The notes under the pieces: generated by a model
Told to the model about the DNA's origin: nothing
What the model saw: only the letters and a program-made list of their open reading frames with translations
Databases searched by the model: none
Shown here: positions 8,233-16,707 of the stretch, piece by piece
Position numbering within the stretch: position 1 is the stretch's first letter
How the letters are laid out: each line of letters starts with the position of its first letter
Made by a program: the position numbers and the translations under genes
Virus record (IMG/VR): IMGVR_UViG_3300031629_000030
Span: 1-34,735 of that record
Reading direction: 5' to 3' (one strand)
DNA: 34,735 bases
Source of the DNA: a virus

Positions 8233-9438
8233 TTATCGAAGAAGGTCAGGGCTATACCCCATCTTCTTCATTCTCTTAAAGAGCGCTGCCGTATCTCCAC
8301 CCGCTGCGATGATATTCGTATACGCAGTTTGAGCAGCTATAAAGTCAGGCTGGCGCCTTGTCGCTATCTGCCTTGAGATCACTTTGAGTTGAGACTTATC
8401 CAATTTATCGTTGGCGTCAACCACCTGCTCGGCAGCATCAATATCCGCTGTTGTTATCTCAGAGTCTTTTAACTTCCAAGGTTTAAACATTACGTTCTTA
8501 ACTATTGATGATAGGTTCTGCGGTGTTCCACTTGAGTTCCATGCCGTCATACCTTCATCTACCCATGCAGACACTAATGCAGCGTCTTCGTCACTTAGCT
8601 TAGTTGCTATAAACGAGTTTGAAGCGCCTGTTATAAGGAACTTAGCTTGGGCAGTTAAGTAGGTTAGGGCTTCTTTCTCAGTAGTTACCTTGACACCTTT
8701 TGCAGCGCCGACCTGTACGAAGGATGTGCCACTCATATAGCCTTTAATCTCTTCGCCTTTATCGTTGTAGCCGTTCTGAAGCGTAAAGCCTTTGGACGTT
8801 GATGCGTCTGGAGCCTTGGGTCCACCTCTTTTCTCCCAGTCTCCACTGGCCATCATCTCCCACTTCTGGTCCATCCCAGATGTTTCATCGAAGAATGTTT
8901 CAATCGAGCCAACTTTGGCTAGATTTATCTGTTCCAAACGTGCTGCATAGCCTAACTTTTGTTGTTCAGTTTTTATGATTCCACCGGCAGCTTGGAGTGC
9001 AAGAGCATCCGTCTGACCTTGAGCCGCCACTGCTGCGTTCACGTCAACCGCATCGGATACCACTACTTTGTCGGTTTTAACTCTCGTTGCCGCTACATCT
9101 TCAGCTACACCTGTTGCAACTGACGTTTTCTCTACATCCCTGCCATAACCCGTTGTGGCAGCATCTGCGGCTATATCACCTGCGTTGTCCTGTCTACCGA
9201 TAAGGGCGGCATTGTTTATCCTATCTCGTTGAAATTGGGCTATCCGCACCTTCTGCGCAGCCTCAACCGCCCTATCGTTTTCTGTCTCGGCAAGACCTTG
9301 CGCCTTTTTCTCAGCACGGTCCTGTAAAGCAAACTCACGCTTTTGCTTAGCCTCTTCACGAAGACGATCGCCTATACCTTTGGCAGCATTGCCTGCTCCA
9401 CCCAATAGTCCTGCACCTAATAATCCTGCAAAGCTCAT
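8233..9438 (-). CDS. Putative internal virion protein (401 aa)
   Basis: No family recognised with confidence. The N-terminus is Gly/Ala-rich and hydrophobic (FAGLLGAGLLGGAGNAAKG), followed by a charged helical stretch rich in Lys, Glu, Arg and Gln (about 22-75) and an Ala/Val/Asp/Thr-rich region. The C-terminal half looks globular with several Trp. It overlaps the upstream gene by 4 bp (ATGA-type coupling) and is the last gene before a terminator. Its position in a set of helical, low-complexity proteins between the lysis cassette and the giant protein suggests a virion core or ejection role. That role is inferred from context only. Confidence 0.6.
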   Translation of the reverse strand: MSFAGLLGAGLLGGAGNAAKGIGDRLREEAKQKREFALQDRAEKKAQGLAETENDRAVEAAQKVRIAQFQRDRINNAALIGRQDNAGDIAADAATTGYGRDVEKTSVATGVAEDVAATRVKTDKVVVSDAVDVNAAVAAQGQTDALALQAAGGIIKTEQQKLGYAARLEQINLAKVGSIETFFDETSGMDQKWEMMASGDWEKRGGPKAPDASTSKGFTLQNGYNDKGEEIKGYMSGTSFVQVGAAKGVKVTTEKEALTYLTAQAKFLITGASNSFIATKLSDEDAALVSAWVDEGMTAWNSSGTPQNLSSIVKNVMFKPWKLKDSEITTADIDAAEQVVDANDKLDKSQLKVISRQIATRRQPDFIAAQTAYTNIIAAGGDTAALFKRMKKMGYSPDLLR

Positions 9439-10010
9439 ACTATTGCCTCCTGCTGTGACTGTTCGGTAGGCTGTGGTTGGCCTTTAGTCTGTTGTTCTTT
9501 GGCTTGCTGTAGAGACCTAAGCTTCTTCATTAAAGCTGCGTAAGCTGTTCGGTCCTCATCGCTCAGTGCTTCTTTTTGAAGCTCATCATCTGCTTTGGCG
9601 ATTGCTGCAAAGAACGACTCTTCAACCATTCGTGGGTCTTTGTCCATTACGCCGGCATCAATGGCTAGTTCGCCAAGGGCTTTAGATAGCTCGACCATCG
9701 ACATAAGCATCATTCCAGGCTCTATCCGTTTACCCGCCATCTTCAGGCTGTTGATAGACATCACCATGATTCTTGCTAGTATCACTGCTGACTCTTGCTG
9801 TCCGCCTGTACGCATTGTGTCTAAGATTGAATCTTTAGAATCGTACAGAAGGTTCAGCATCTGCCCAGAGATGACTTTATAAATCTCATTCGTGTCAGCA
9901 CCAGCCTCTTCAGGCTGTTGAGCGTTTTGGATGAGACCTTGTTGCTCTGGCTGTTGAGTGTTTTGAGTTGGAGCCGACTGTTGTGGCTGCTGCGTATTAT
10001 CTATTGGCAT
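9435..10010 (-). CDS. Putative virion-associated protein with Gln-rich ends (191 aa)
   Basis: Hypothetical protein. The N-terminal 38 residues are Gln/Pro/Asn-rich with repeated TQNTQQPEQ-like units, and the C-terminal 25 residues are also Gln-rich. Between them lies a Met-rich, Leu-rich helical domain (about 40-165; for example ARIMVMSINSLKMAGKRIEPG) with no membrane segment. It overlaps the following 401-residue gene by 4 bp and starts 9 bp after the preceding 619-residue gene, so it is co-translated with probable internal proteins. Disordered Gln-rich tails around a helical core are common in phage virion-packaged proteins, but no specific function can be assigned. Confidence 0.6.
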   Translation of the reverse strand: MPIDNTQQPQQSAPTQNTQQPEQQGLIQNAQQPEEAGADTNEIYKVISGQMLNLLYDSKDSILDTMRTGGQQESAVILARIMVMSINSLKMAGKRIEPGMMLMSMVELSKALGELAIDAGVMDKDPRMVEESFFAAIAKADDELQKEALSDEDRTAYAALMKKLRSLQQAKEQQTKGQPQPTEQSQQEAIV

Positions 10011-10019
10011 GATCTGTTC

Positions 10020-11879
10020 CTAAAACTTGTGGTTATCGAATAGGGTTAAGTACGATTCTAAAGAGCTATATTCAACGCTATCACCGTCAGTTACTGTGGC
10101 GTCATCTGAGCCATCTGAGCCATCGGTTCCATCGTCGCCTCCAGTGTCCACCACCACCTCATTACCACCGCCACCTGCGGCAGTACCAGCGTCAGAGCCA
10201 GCTTTTAAGTTATTTGTAGCAACTGTGTTGGCCGTCTTGATCGAAAAGTCTAGCTTCTCTTGCAACGTCATATCGTCGTTATACATATACTTATTCAGCA
10301 ATCCGAACCCTGGAATGAATAAACCAAACACACCTTGGAGAATCTTATCGGCGTTGCTAGGGTTTTCTTTGCTGTTAAAGATTGCCTGAGCTTCAGGCGA
10401 CATCGAGGACCAAAAGGCTTCTGCTTCTGAGTTGCTTGCAAATCCAAGGTTATCTCTAAACTTAGATAGATCAAGAGCAGTTGATTCCGCAGAATCAATA
10501 TCTCCAGTATTAGTCACTGTGGTATCAGTAGCTGCGGTATCAATCTTTGCAAACTCATCGCTATCACCGAACCTTTCAGCCTCAGTGAAGCCATCAACTT
10601 GGTCTGACGTGCCACCATCTTGTGAGAACTTTAACAGTCCTCCACCACCCTCGTAGTTATGTCCATCAGCGCCGTCTATGGCCTGTCTCCATGCACCAGA
10701 GAGCGTTGTATCTAATCCAGCTTCGTCACTCACTTGGTTAGAAAGATCGCCTAGAGGGTCTGTACTGCCCCCTGCTGCCAGATCTTGCATAGCAGTGTTA
10801 TCTTGGCTGTTAGCAACACCTCCAATGGCATTGCCATTAGCATCTGTGAAGTTGGATCGAGCACCTGATATTTGACCAGAGTTGGTTAGATCCTCTATGT
10901 GTTGAGCACCAGCAACCTTGTTCGCGTTCACCCAGTTAGGGTCGTAGTTACCTTTCCCCTTTAAGGATTCAGAGATGACCTTGGGCATATACGAACTAAC
11001 TAAGCCCGACGTATCTGCAAGGTCAGTGGTTTTGGCTGTGTCAGCGGTTCTTTGGCTAAGTTTAGCGGCAGAGGCTGCGTTTCCTAGCTGAATGCGAAGC
11101 TTTTCAGCCGCAGCAGCCGCAGCTTCTGCAACTCTCTTAGCCTCAGCCCTGTCAGCCGCCGCCGCAGCAGCAGCAGCCTCAGCAGCAGCAGCCGCAGTCG
11201 CAGCAGCCGCTGCGTATTGTTCTTGAAGTGCAGCTAGTGCTGCCGCAGCCGCTATTTCAGCCGCAGTGGGGCCGGTATCAACAACAGTATCACCACCTGT
11301 ACCATCATCACCCGTACCATCATCACCTGTACCATCATCACCTGTACCATCATCACCTGTACCATTGTCGCCCGTGCCGCCATTAAATAAATCTTCATCA
11401 GCGACTAAGTCGGCTAGCGCATCCTCATTACCCAAATCACCTGTGCCGCCACCAGGAGGTCCAGTATTAGGATATGTAACACCACCTATAAGAGAAGTAG
11501 CAGTAGTAGTGCCAGCCGCAGCCTTCTTAGCAGCAGCGTCCGCTTGAGTGATGATCCGCTTAGCCGCAGCTTCATTATCCGAACGAAGTTTAGAAGCAGC
11601 TTTAGCCTTCTTAGCAGCAGCGTCCGCTTGAGTGATAAGCCGTTTGGCAGCAGCTTCATTATCCGAACGAAGTTTAGAAGCAGCCGCAGCCTTCTTAGCA
11701 GCATCTTCAGCTTGAGTGATGGTCCGCTTAGCAGCAGCCGCTCTGTTAGCAGCAGAGTTATCACCGCTTTTGCTGCTATCAACGCCGTTGTAACCACCAC
11801 TGTTATCTACCACAGACTTCATTTCTGCTTGAGTAGCGCCGGAGGCGTGCATCGCCCGCATTTGTGCTTGAGTAGCCAT
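10020..11879 (-). CDS. Repeat-rich Ala/Gly/Asp protein (619 aa), putative internal or structural virion protein
   Basis: A low-complexity protein with clear segments. Residues 48-122 hold 2.7 copies of a 28-residue helical repeat (AAAKR-ITQA-DAAKKA-KLRSDNE). Residues 168-196 hold a GTGDD/GTGDN pentapeptide array. Residues 204-275 are an Ala-rich probable coiled coil. Residues about 275-530 are non-repetitive and look globular, with a Gly/Phe/Leu stretch near 520-540 (GVFGLFIPGFGLLNKYMYND). The C-terminus is again Asp/Gly-rich. It begins with paired MRAMHASGATQAEMKSV-like units. The neighbours suggest a virion core or fibre-like protein. I do not recognise a family. The repeats may vary in copy number between relatives. 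Confidence 0.65.
   Translation of the reverse strand: MATQAQMRAMHASGATQAEMKSVVDNSGGYNGVDSSKSGDNSAANRAAAAKRTITQAEDAAKKAAAASKLRSDNEAAAKRLITQADAAAKKAKAASKLRSDNEAAAKRIITQADAAAKKAAAGTTTATSLIGGVTYPNTGPPGGGTGDLGNEDALADLVADEDLFNGGTGDNGTGDDGTGDDGTGDDGTGDDGTGGDTVVDTGPTAAEIAAAAALAALQEQYAAAAATAAAAAEAAAAAAAADRAEAKRVAEAAAAAAEKLRIQLGNAASAAKLSQRTADTAKTTDLADTSGLVSSYMPKVISESLKGKGNYDPNWVNANKVAGAQHIEDLTNSGQISGARSNFTDANGNAIGGVANSQDNTAMQDLAAGGSTDPLGDLSNQVSDEAGLDTTLSGAWRQAIDGADGHNYEGGGGLLKFSQDGGTSDQVDGFTEAERFGDSDEFAKIDTAATDTTVTNTGDIDSAESTALDLSKFRDNLGFASNSEAEAFWSSMSPEAQAIFNSKENPSNADKILQGVFGLFIPGFGLLNKYMYNDDMTLQEKLDFSIKTANTVATNNLKAGSDAGTAAGGGGNEVVVDTGGDDGTDGSDGSDDATVTDGDSVEYSSLESYLTLFDNHKF
11301..11375 (-). repeat. 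15-bp tandem array encoding GTGDD pentapeptides
   Basis: Five consecutive 15-bp units (plus-strand form ACCATCATCACCTGT, with small changes in the first and last) encode GTGDD or GTGDN on the minus strand. The near-identity of the central copies indicates recent slippage or unequal exchange. The result is a flexible acidic linker. Confidence 0.9.
11514..11738 (-). repeat. 84-bp tandem repeat encoding 28-aa helical units
   Basis: Two full and one partial copy of an 84-bp unit, strongly conserved in DNA (for example TTCATTATCCGAACGAAG at both full copies). They encode the AAAKR-ITQA-DAAKKA-KLRSDNE repeat, which should form a charged Ala-rich helix or coiled coil. Confidence 0.85.
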
Positions 11880-11888
11880 ATCGTTTTC

Positions 11889-12179
11889 CTAGTTAGCCGT
11901 TGAAAGCAATCCGTTAGTCAATAGACCGCCATCAGCCGTTAGCTTTCCGGTATAGTTTTCAATACCAGCGTAGTTAACTTTAGTGCGGTCATCTTCACGG
12001 CGCTGTTTCATTTCAGCTATTTTCATGTCCGACTCACGTTGGTCTGACGCCGCTTGGTTAGCAAGCATCTGCACCGCAGCACCGCTAATGAAGTCTGCGG
12101 CAGCTTCGTTCCCATCTAACCAGTCGAACGCATCGCCTATAAGGTCTACGCCAGCATCCCAAATGTCTTTCAAACTCAT
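11889..12179 (-). CDS. Small putative virion protein (96 aa)
   Basis: Hypothetical. The N-terminal part (about 1-45) is acidic and amphipathic with Trp residues (DIWDAGVDLIGDAFDWLDG), followed by an Ala-rich helix, a highly charged helix (ESDMKIAEMKQRREDDRTK, about 49-67) and a Gly/Leu-rich tail. It overlaps the 3' end of the preceding 383-residue gene by 4 bp and ends 9 bp before the 619-residue gene, so it belongs to the internal-virion-like cluster. No family recognised. Confidence 0.55.
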   Translation of the reverse strand: MSLKDIWDAGVDLIGDAFDWLDGNEAAADFISGAAVQMLANQAASDQRESDMKIAEMKQRREDDRTKVNYAGIENYTGKLTADGGLLTNGLLSTAN

Positions 12180-13327
12180 GATGTTGCCCCCGATATTCTA
12201 GCCGTTGGAAGAGTGGCCCAGCCCGAAGTCCACGTCGCTGTGCCTGTATACAATGACTTCTGCGCATTAAGATGTGAGGTCAAAAGTGACCCTTGGTCAG
12301 CTAGCATCTTCGCCTTATCCTCGGCGCTAATTCCTTCTTTCACTTGAATCTCTCCAATGGTTATCTGTGTCTGACGGACAAGCTCACTCACTGACTGCAA
12401 GTACGCGCCTCGCGTATTGGCATAGACTTGTGCGTCAAGCTTTCCAGCGTCGAGGTCTGCGTTCAACTTAGTCAGTTCAAGGCTGTTGGTTTGACCCAAT
12501 TTAGTCATCTCAGTCTGCAACTTATCCTGTAGCGTTATGTTCGCTGTTTGGTAATCGTTTAAGTTCTTCGCTGTTGCTACACTGTTCTGGTGCTGTTGCG
12601 CCAGAGTCTCAGTCTGTTGTGTTCGACCTAGTGCGGCCTCACCAGAAGCAAAGGCTTGCTGACCTGACTGAAGCGCAGTCTGTTGTGTACGACCAAGGGC
12701 CGACTCGCTAGTCTGTTGCGCTCTACCTAACGCAGCTTCACCAGAGGCAAAACCTTGTTGGCCTGTCTGAAGCGCAGTCTGCTGTGTGCGGTTTAGCGCT
12801 GACTCACCAGTGTTGAAGTCTTGAGCGCTCTTTTGCAGCTCTAACTGACTCTTCAGGTTAGTGCCGATCAGGCCGTTTCCAGCGTAATTACCTGTACCTG
12901 TTTGCTGTTCAAAGTTCTGATTAGACAGTTGGAATTGATTCCCGAACTGCTGCTGGTTCATCGCAGTATCAGTGCCGTACTTATTAGCAGCGGTTGCGAA
13001 TTGATTCTGCGCACCCTGGTTAGTCAAGCCTTGTTTGTTAAAGGTTGCTGCGTCCTGCTGAGCCATTGGCATGGCAGTTGTTAATACAGCCTCTTCACCC
13101 GCTTGTACGCCCATTGAACTGTTTAACAGTCCACGAGAGTTTGCCGCTTGGGCTGCTCTCGTCTTGGCGCGTTGCAATAAGGGTGAGTTGGAGGCGAGGA
13201 TCTTGTCCATTTGGCCGGATACAGTTTCATTCGCCGACACCTGTCGCGTAGTCGGACCTTGCAGTGCTGGCGCAGCGACCTGCGTCAACGGTGCATTATT
13301 AGTGGGATTTTGAAAACCAAGGGCCAT
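12176..13327 (-). CDS. Gln-rich repeat protein (383 aa), putative internal virion protein
   Basis: Helical, Gln/Ala/Ser/Thr-rich protein. Residues about 170-243 contain imperfect repeats of SGEAALGRTQQTALQSGQQ. The N-terminal third contains a segment with SRGLLNSSMG and a Gln/Asn-rich stretch (NQQQFGNQFQLSNQNFEQQ, about 124-142). The C-terminal third is a regular predicted helix with Leu/Lys/Thr periodicity. This layout is seen in many podovirus internal or tail-associated proteins encoded near lysis genes, but I cannot name a family. The start is ATG with AGGAG 7 nt upstream. It is the first gene of the second late cluster, after a 124-bp non-coding gap. Confidence 0.6.
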   Translation of the reverse strand: MALGFQNPTNNAPLTQVAAPALQGPTTRQVSANETVSGQMDKILASNSPLLQRAKTRAAQAANSRGLLNSSMGVQAGEEAVLTTAMPMAQQDAATFNKQGLTNQGAQNQFATAANKYGTDTAMNQQQFGNQFQLSNQNFEQQTGTGNYAGNGLIGTNLKSQLELQKSAQDFNTGESALNRTQQTALQTGQQGFASGEAALGRAQQTSESALGRTQQTALQSGQQAFASGEAALGRTQQTETLAQQHQNSVATAKNLNDYQTANITLQDKLQTEMTKLGQTNSLELTKLNADLDAGKLDAQVYANTRGAYLQSVSELVRQTQITIGEIQVKEGISAEDKAKMLADQGSLLTSHLNAQKSLYTGTATWTSGWATLPTARISGATS

Positions 13328-13451
13328 AATGGCTCTCCTATTTGTCGCTGATGTTCAGCATGTTTTAAATGGCCCACACTCAAATCGACCATAAGGCCAA
13401 GCATTTAGAGGTAGGGTGTTAATTTGGTGTTAAGTGGAACTACGTTATGTT

Positions 13452-13814
13452 CTATCTTAGCTTGATAGCATTAGCGGCATTTACTCCGAAGCTGGCTGAA
13501 ACAATAGCCGCCCAAGAAGTGGTGATTGGTAAGAACAAACCGGTCATCATTGTTGCAGCCTCGCTAGCGCCAACAACATTACCTATGCCAAAGGCAACCA
13601 TAAAGCTTAGTCCTACCATAGCTACAAGATAGAACCCGTAAGCCCAGCAAGCAAAGCGCGATAGATCACGGCGCATTAATCCATTAGGATCTAGCGTCTT
13701 AATCATTAATGCCTTAGCTTCTGCTGACTCAAGGTCAGTTTGAATGTATTCTGATGCCAGCTTTTCTACTGACTTAACTATACCGCTACCGAATAAACTT
13801 GAAAGTATTCCCAT
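13452..13814 (-). CDS. Holin (GTA-type 3TM-holin-like)
   Basis: A 120-residue membrane protein. An amphipathic N-terminal region (about 1-45) is followed by two strong hydrophobic segments, about 54-80 (CWAYGFYLVAMVGLSFMVAF) and 86-112 (containing FLPITTSWAAIVSASFGV), and a short basic tail (AIKLR). Length, topology and the PITTSW...SFGVNAA pattern match the holin family known from gene-transfer agents and related phages. It would make the inner-membrane hole that triggers lysis. It sits 1 bp downstream of the endolysin gene, as expected for a lysis cassette. Confidence 0.7.
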   Translation of the reverse strand: MGILSSLFGSGIVKSVEKLASEYIQTDLESAEAKALMIKTLDPNGLMRRDLSRFACWAYGFYLVAMVGLSFMVAFGIGNVVGASEAATMMTGLFLPITTSWAAIVSASFGVNAANAIKLR

Positions 13815-13815
13815 A

Positions 13816-14202
13816 CTAATCTCCTAACTGGAAATGAGGCATATCGGAGAAACTGGTCCACAATCCGCCCCAGGCTAATCGGTAGCCTAGTTCAGATGCT
13901 GACTGCAACATCGCAGCAGCGATCAAGGCCAAATGCTCTTTCTCCCAACTGGCTTTGCCGTCAACATAAGCGAACACATCCAAGGCTTTTGCTGATTGAT
14001 GGTAGGATAGGTTAACCCGTCCATCGCACTTAGATTTACCTGCTGTGAACAGCTTGGCTTGATCTCTAGCTGAGCGCAGCCCCCCAAACTGAGGGATACC
14101 AAAATCAACGATAGATAACTGTATCGCACGGTCCGAGATCTCGATGAGCCGTGGATCTACACCACTTCGGTTATTAAGAGAGTTCTGACCAAGTTTAAAC
14201 AT
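13816..14202 (-). CDS. Endolysin, M15-type L-alanyl-D-glutamate peptidase
   Basis: 128-residue peptidoglycan peptidase of the VanY/M15C type, as in the phage T5 and Ply500 endolysins. Visible zinc-site motifs are S66-Y-H68 with D75 (SYHQSAKALDVF) and H123 (MPHFQL). The WGGLW at 111-115 is also typical. It cleaves the L-Ala-D-Glu bond of the stem peptide after holin opening. There is no signal peptide, so export depends on the holin. Start ATG (MFKLGQNSL) is 1 bp after the stop of the coiled-coil membrane gene. Length is normal for a single-domain enzyme. Confidence 0.9.
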   Translation of the reverse strand: MFKLGQNSLNNRSGVDPRLIEISDRAIQLSIVDFGIPQFGGLRSARDQAKLFTAGKSKCDGRVNLSYHQSAKALDVFAYVDGKASWEKEHLALIAAAMLQSASELGYRLAWGGLWTSFSDMPHFQLGD

Positions 14203-14203
14203 T

Positions 14204-14476
14204 CTATGTCCTTAACATATACGCTGCGGCAGAAACTAACGCCGCAATTAAGATGCGAACAAACCATTCGTTTGAGCTGCTGGTTTTACCCTGCAAGGCG
14301 ATTGCAATTTTATTCTCATCGATCTCTTCACTGTGCTTATTTAAACGATTATCTTGGGTATTGTTATGGTTCAACAATCCATCGATCTTCGTGTCTATAG
14401 CGACCAACTTAACCATCGCGTCAGCTAACTTATCGATCTTAGCTTCTAGCCTGTCAAAACGTGCGTCAGATTCCAT
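14204..14476 (-). CDS. Coiled-coil, C-terminal membrane anchor protein (XhlA-like), lysis cassette
   Basis: 90 residues. A long charged coiled coil (about 5-62; heptads such as FDRLEAKIDKLADAMVKLV) leads to a single hydrophobic segment (about 70-88, WFVRILIAALVSAAAYML). This is the architecture of the haemolysin XhlA / holin-accessory family, often encoded next to endolysin. It may assist membrane disruption, or act as a second holin or spanin-like component. It is immediately upstream of the endolysin gene. No recognisable Rz/Rz1 pair is seen elsewhere in the window. Confidence 0.6.
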   Translation of the reverse strand: MESDARFDRLEAKIDKLADAMVKLVAIDTKIDGLLNHNNTQDNRLNKHSEEIDENKIAIALQGKTSSSNEWFVRILIAALVSAAAYMLRT

Positions 14477-14488
14477 TCTTTAGATTCC

Positions 14489-14977
14489 TTATGGTGCAGT
14501 GGGCCAAGTGATTGTATTAGGAAAGCCAGCTTGTGCAGGTACATCCCGAAGTGCTTGGCGGTAAGTGGTCATAGCCGATGCCATTGTTACGTCTGAGTTA
14601 CCTGACCAATCAGTGTCTGCTAGAAGTGCGTCACGTTCAGTACGGACACTTGCAGCCTCTTCAGTAAACATGAAAGCGACCACTTCCTGCTTTGCTTCAG
14701 GCGTGTCAAACACAATGTCTTCAAGCACAAACTTCTGAAGCCATTCACCATCAGAGTTTTGATCTGTGGCTGTGACTTCACTGTTTTGTTTTGTCAAGTC
14801 ACTGTTAGATGCAGGAGTGGTATGTGTGAAAACCCCATACCCTGTCCCTATCAGGTCAGACGGTTTTAAAAAGTCTTTATTAATCAGCCCGACAGTTACA
14901 TCAGTTTGCCTAACATTAGAGAGCAGTAAGGGATAGCCTGTGGCAGCACCATCCTCTAGTTTAATTAAGAATTGCAT
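14489..14977 (-). CDS. Tail-fibre assembly chaperone-like protein (162 aa), copy 2
   Basis: The C-terminal domain (about 112-162) has the phage tail assembly chaperone signature, RTERDALLADTDW then TTYRQALRDVPAQAGFP and ending in a WP motif. The N-terminal two-thirds is unrelated to the other copy and has VAFMFTEEAASVR just before the chaperone part. It follows the glycine-rich adhesin gene by 11 bp, the usual adhesin-then-chaperone order. It is paralogous over its last 50 residues to the gene at 16708-17199, with roughly two thirds identity by eye. It probably helps fold or attach the upstream fibre. Confidence 0.7.
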   Translation of the reverse strand: MQFLIKLEDGAATGYPLLLSNVRQTDVTVGLINKDFLKPSDLIGTGYGVFTHTTPASNSDLTKQNSEVTATDQNSDGEWLQKFVLEDIVFDTPEAKQEVVAFMFTEEAASVRTERDALLADTDWSGNSDVTMASAMTTYRQALRDVPAQAGFPNTITWPTAP

Positions 14978-14988
14978 TTATATTCTCC

Positions 14989-16704
14989 TTATGTAGCATT
15001 TGATGGGAATGAGCGACCTGTGCCCCAAATAATTCTAACGGCCCCTGACCTACCATTTCCTGCTGGTGTGTACTGAGCACCCCCTGTACCCCCTGCACCA
15101 ACAACAACAGTATAAGAAGTGCCAGCCGTAACTGCATAGTTGTTTTTGTAACCTAAACCACCACCGCCACCACCGTTTCTATAGTCATTACCACCGCCAC
15201 CACCACCGTAGTAGCCTCCGTGTTTACTGCCCCCATTACTACCACCGCTACCACCGCTACCACCAGAACCAGACGATGTGGCCCCTGCTCCGCTATTACC
15301 CTGACCTAATAGGCCAACGCCACCACCACCACCACCACTACCGCCACCGCCACCTGCGCCTGCGCCACCACCAGATCCAGATCCACTCGGGGCGTTATAA
15401 GTTGAGTTACCTCCATTTCCAGCGTATCCTCCCGCACCCCCGCCACCCATAGAAGACCCTGCTCCACCATTACCACCACCATCACCAGAATGGCTGCCAC
15501 CACCACCACCACCACCGTTAGTGCCGCCTGCTCCGCCAGCACCTAAACCACCAGCATTACTATTAAAGTGAGAAGCCCCTCCACTAGTTCCACTATTAAC
15601 ATAAGAACCACCACCACCACCTGCGCCAACATTTAATATAGAGACTGATGAAACTCCTGTAGGGCAGACCCAAGAGAATGTTCCAGCAGTTGTGTAGACG
15701 GTCTCTCCATTAAACAGGGAGGTCGTTGTAAAGGCCGTTGTGGATGTAATCCCTGAATATGTAGTTCCGTTGTGGACAACCTCAAGGGTGTACTGCGTTG
15801 ATGGGGCAATACTTGCATAGTTGATTGTTATTGACGTTTTATTTGTAGCATCATTTACAGAAGACCATACAGTAGTTCCTGCTAGTTTAAGATACCAAGA
15901 GGTTGAAGCGTGAGTATCCGACCCACCAAAAACAGCAAATGCAGCCGTTGTAACATCAAATGATGACATTACTGTAGAAGGGCTTCCTGCTACTGTTAGC
16001 GCAGGGGGTTTAGCAACGATGGTAGGCGTGGTGAAAGATACTGTGGACGACCAATCACTAACATTATCACCAGAGTGATGCCTAACCCTTGCGAACATTG
16101 AGGTTAAAGTTGCTGTTAAGAGAGGATACCAAGTTACCTGATTGTCTACTGTGGACTCAGTTACTAGAGTTGAGAAGTCCGACAGTAAAGACACTTGCCA
16201 GTGTGAGCTTGTATGTGTGCCTACAAAGGTAGTTGCTATTGCATACGCAGAAGTAGTTAATGGGCCAATAAAACCTGTGGCCCCACTGGTAGGTGATGTG
16301 ATTGTTGGGGTCGTTATAGCTGCTGAAACTACGCTTTCCCAGCTTGCGGCAGTGCCGTCACTCGTTAAGAACTTACCGCTTTGGCTTGTTTGGGTTGGTA
16401 GGCTATCTACGCCTGTTAGTCCCGAACCATCACCTGTAGGGGATAAGACTGTAGAGCCAATATCAGCATCAACTACATAGGTAGCATCGTAAGCCTGGAC
16501 ATCAACACCAATCTCAACGCCTAGATTATTACGAGCAGCAGAGGCACTAGACGCACCCGTGCCGCCTTTAGAGATGGTTAAATCAGCACCTGACCAGTTT
16601 GAATCACTTATGGTGGCACTGTTGGCTCTTTTAGAAGCTAACTGCGTTTGGATGTTGGAGGATACGCCACGCATATTCTCAACAAAGTCTCTTGCCTTAC
16701 TCAT
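14989..16704 (-). CDS. Tail fibre / receptor-binding adhesin with glycine-rich tip (571 aa)
   Basis: Modular fibre protein. Residues 37-72 hold the [20 protein letters not shown] module found in many phage fibres. Residues 88-123 hold a [16 protein letters not shown] module also present in the 655-residue fibre. The middle (about 130-340) is Ser/Thr-rich beta structure resembling Fn3-like repeats. The C-terminus (about 345-571) begins [15 protein letters not shown] and is dominated by polyglycine runs before closing with GAVRIIWG. That matches glycine-rich fibre-tip domains, such as the polyglycine sandwich of phage S16 gp38 and related adhesins, which bind surface receptors. It starts just after the first chaperone gene and is followed by the second. 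Confidence 0.8.
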   Translation of the reverse strand: MSKARDFVENMRGVSSNIQTQLASKRANSATISDSNWSGADLTISKGGTGASSASAARNNLGVEIGVDVQAYDATYVVDADIGSTVLSPTGDGSGLTGVDSLPTQTSQSGKFLTSDGTAASWESVVSAAITTPTITSPTSGATGFIGPLTTSAYAIATTFVGTHTSSHWQVSLLSDFSTLVTESTVDNQVTWYPLLTATLTSMFARVRHHSGDNVSDWSSTVSFTTPTIVAKPPALTVAGSPSTVMSSFDVTTAAFAVFGGSDTHASTSWYLKLAGTTVWSSVNDATNKTSITINYASIAPSTQYTLEVVHNGTTYSGITSTTAFTTTSLFNGETVYTTAGTFSWVCPTGVSSVSILNVGAGGGGGSYVNSGTSGGASHFNSNAGGLGAGGAGGTNGGGGGGGSHSGDGGGNGGAGSSMGGGGAGGYAGNGGNSTYNAPSGSGSGGGAGAGGGGGSGGGGGGVGLLGQGNSGAGATSSGSGGSGGSGGSNGGSKHGGYYGGGGGGNDYRNGGGGGGLGYKNNYAVTAGTSYTVVVGAGGTGGAQYTPAGNGRSGAVRIIWGTGRSFPSNAT

Positions 16705-16707
16705 GGG

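Noticed and set aside
11486-11800. Leu/Arg-rich 104-codon minus-strand frame
   Set aside because: It is a shifted reading of the 84-bp tandem repeat, so its repeats only mirror those of the real gene.
15306-15542. Val/Ala-rich shifted frame in the glycine-rich adhesin
   Set aside because: Produced by reading GGT/GGC glycine codons in another frame; simple-sequence artefact.
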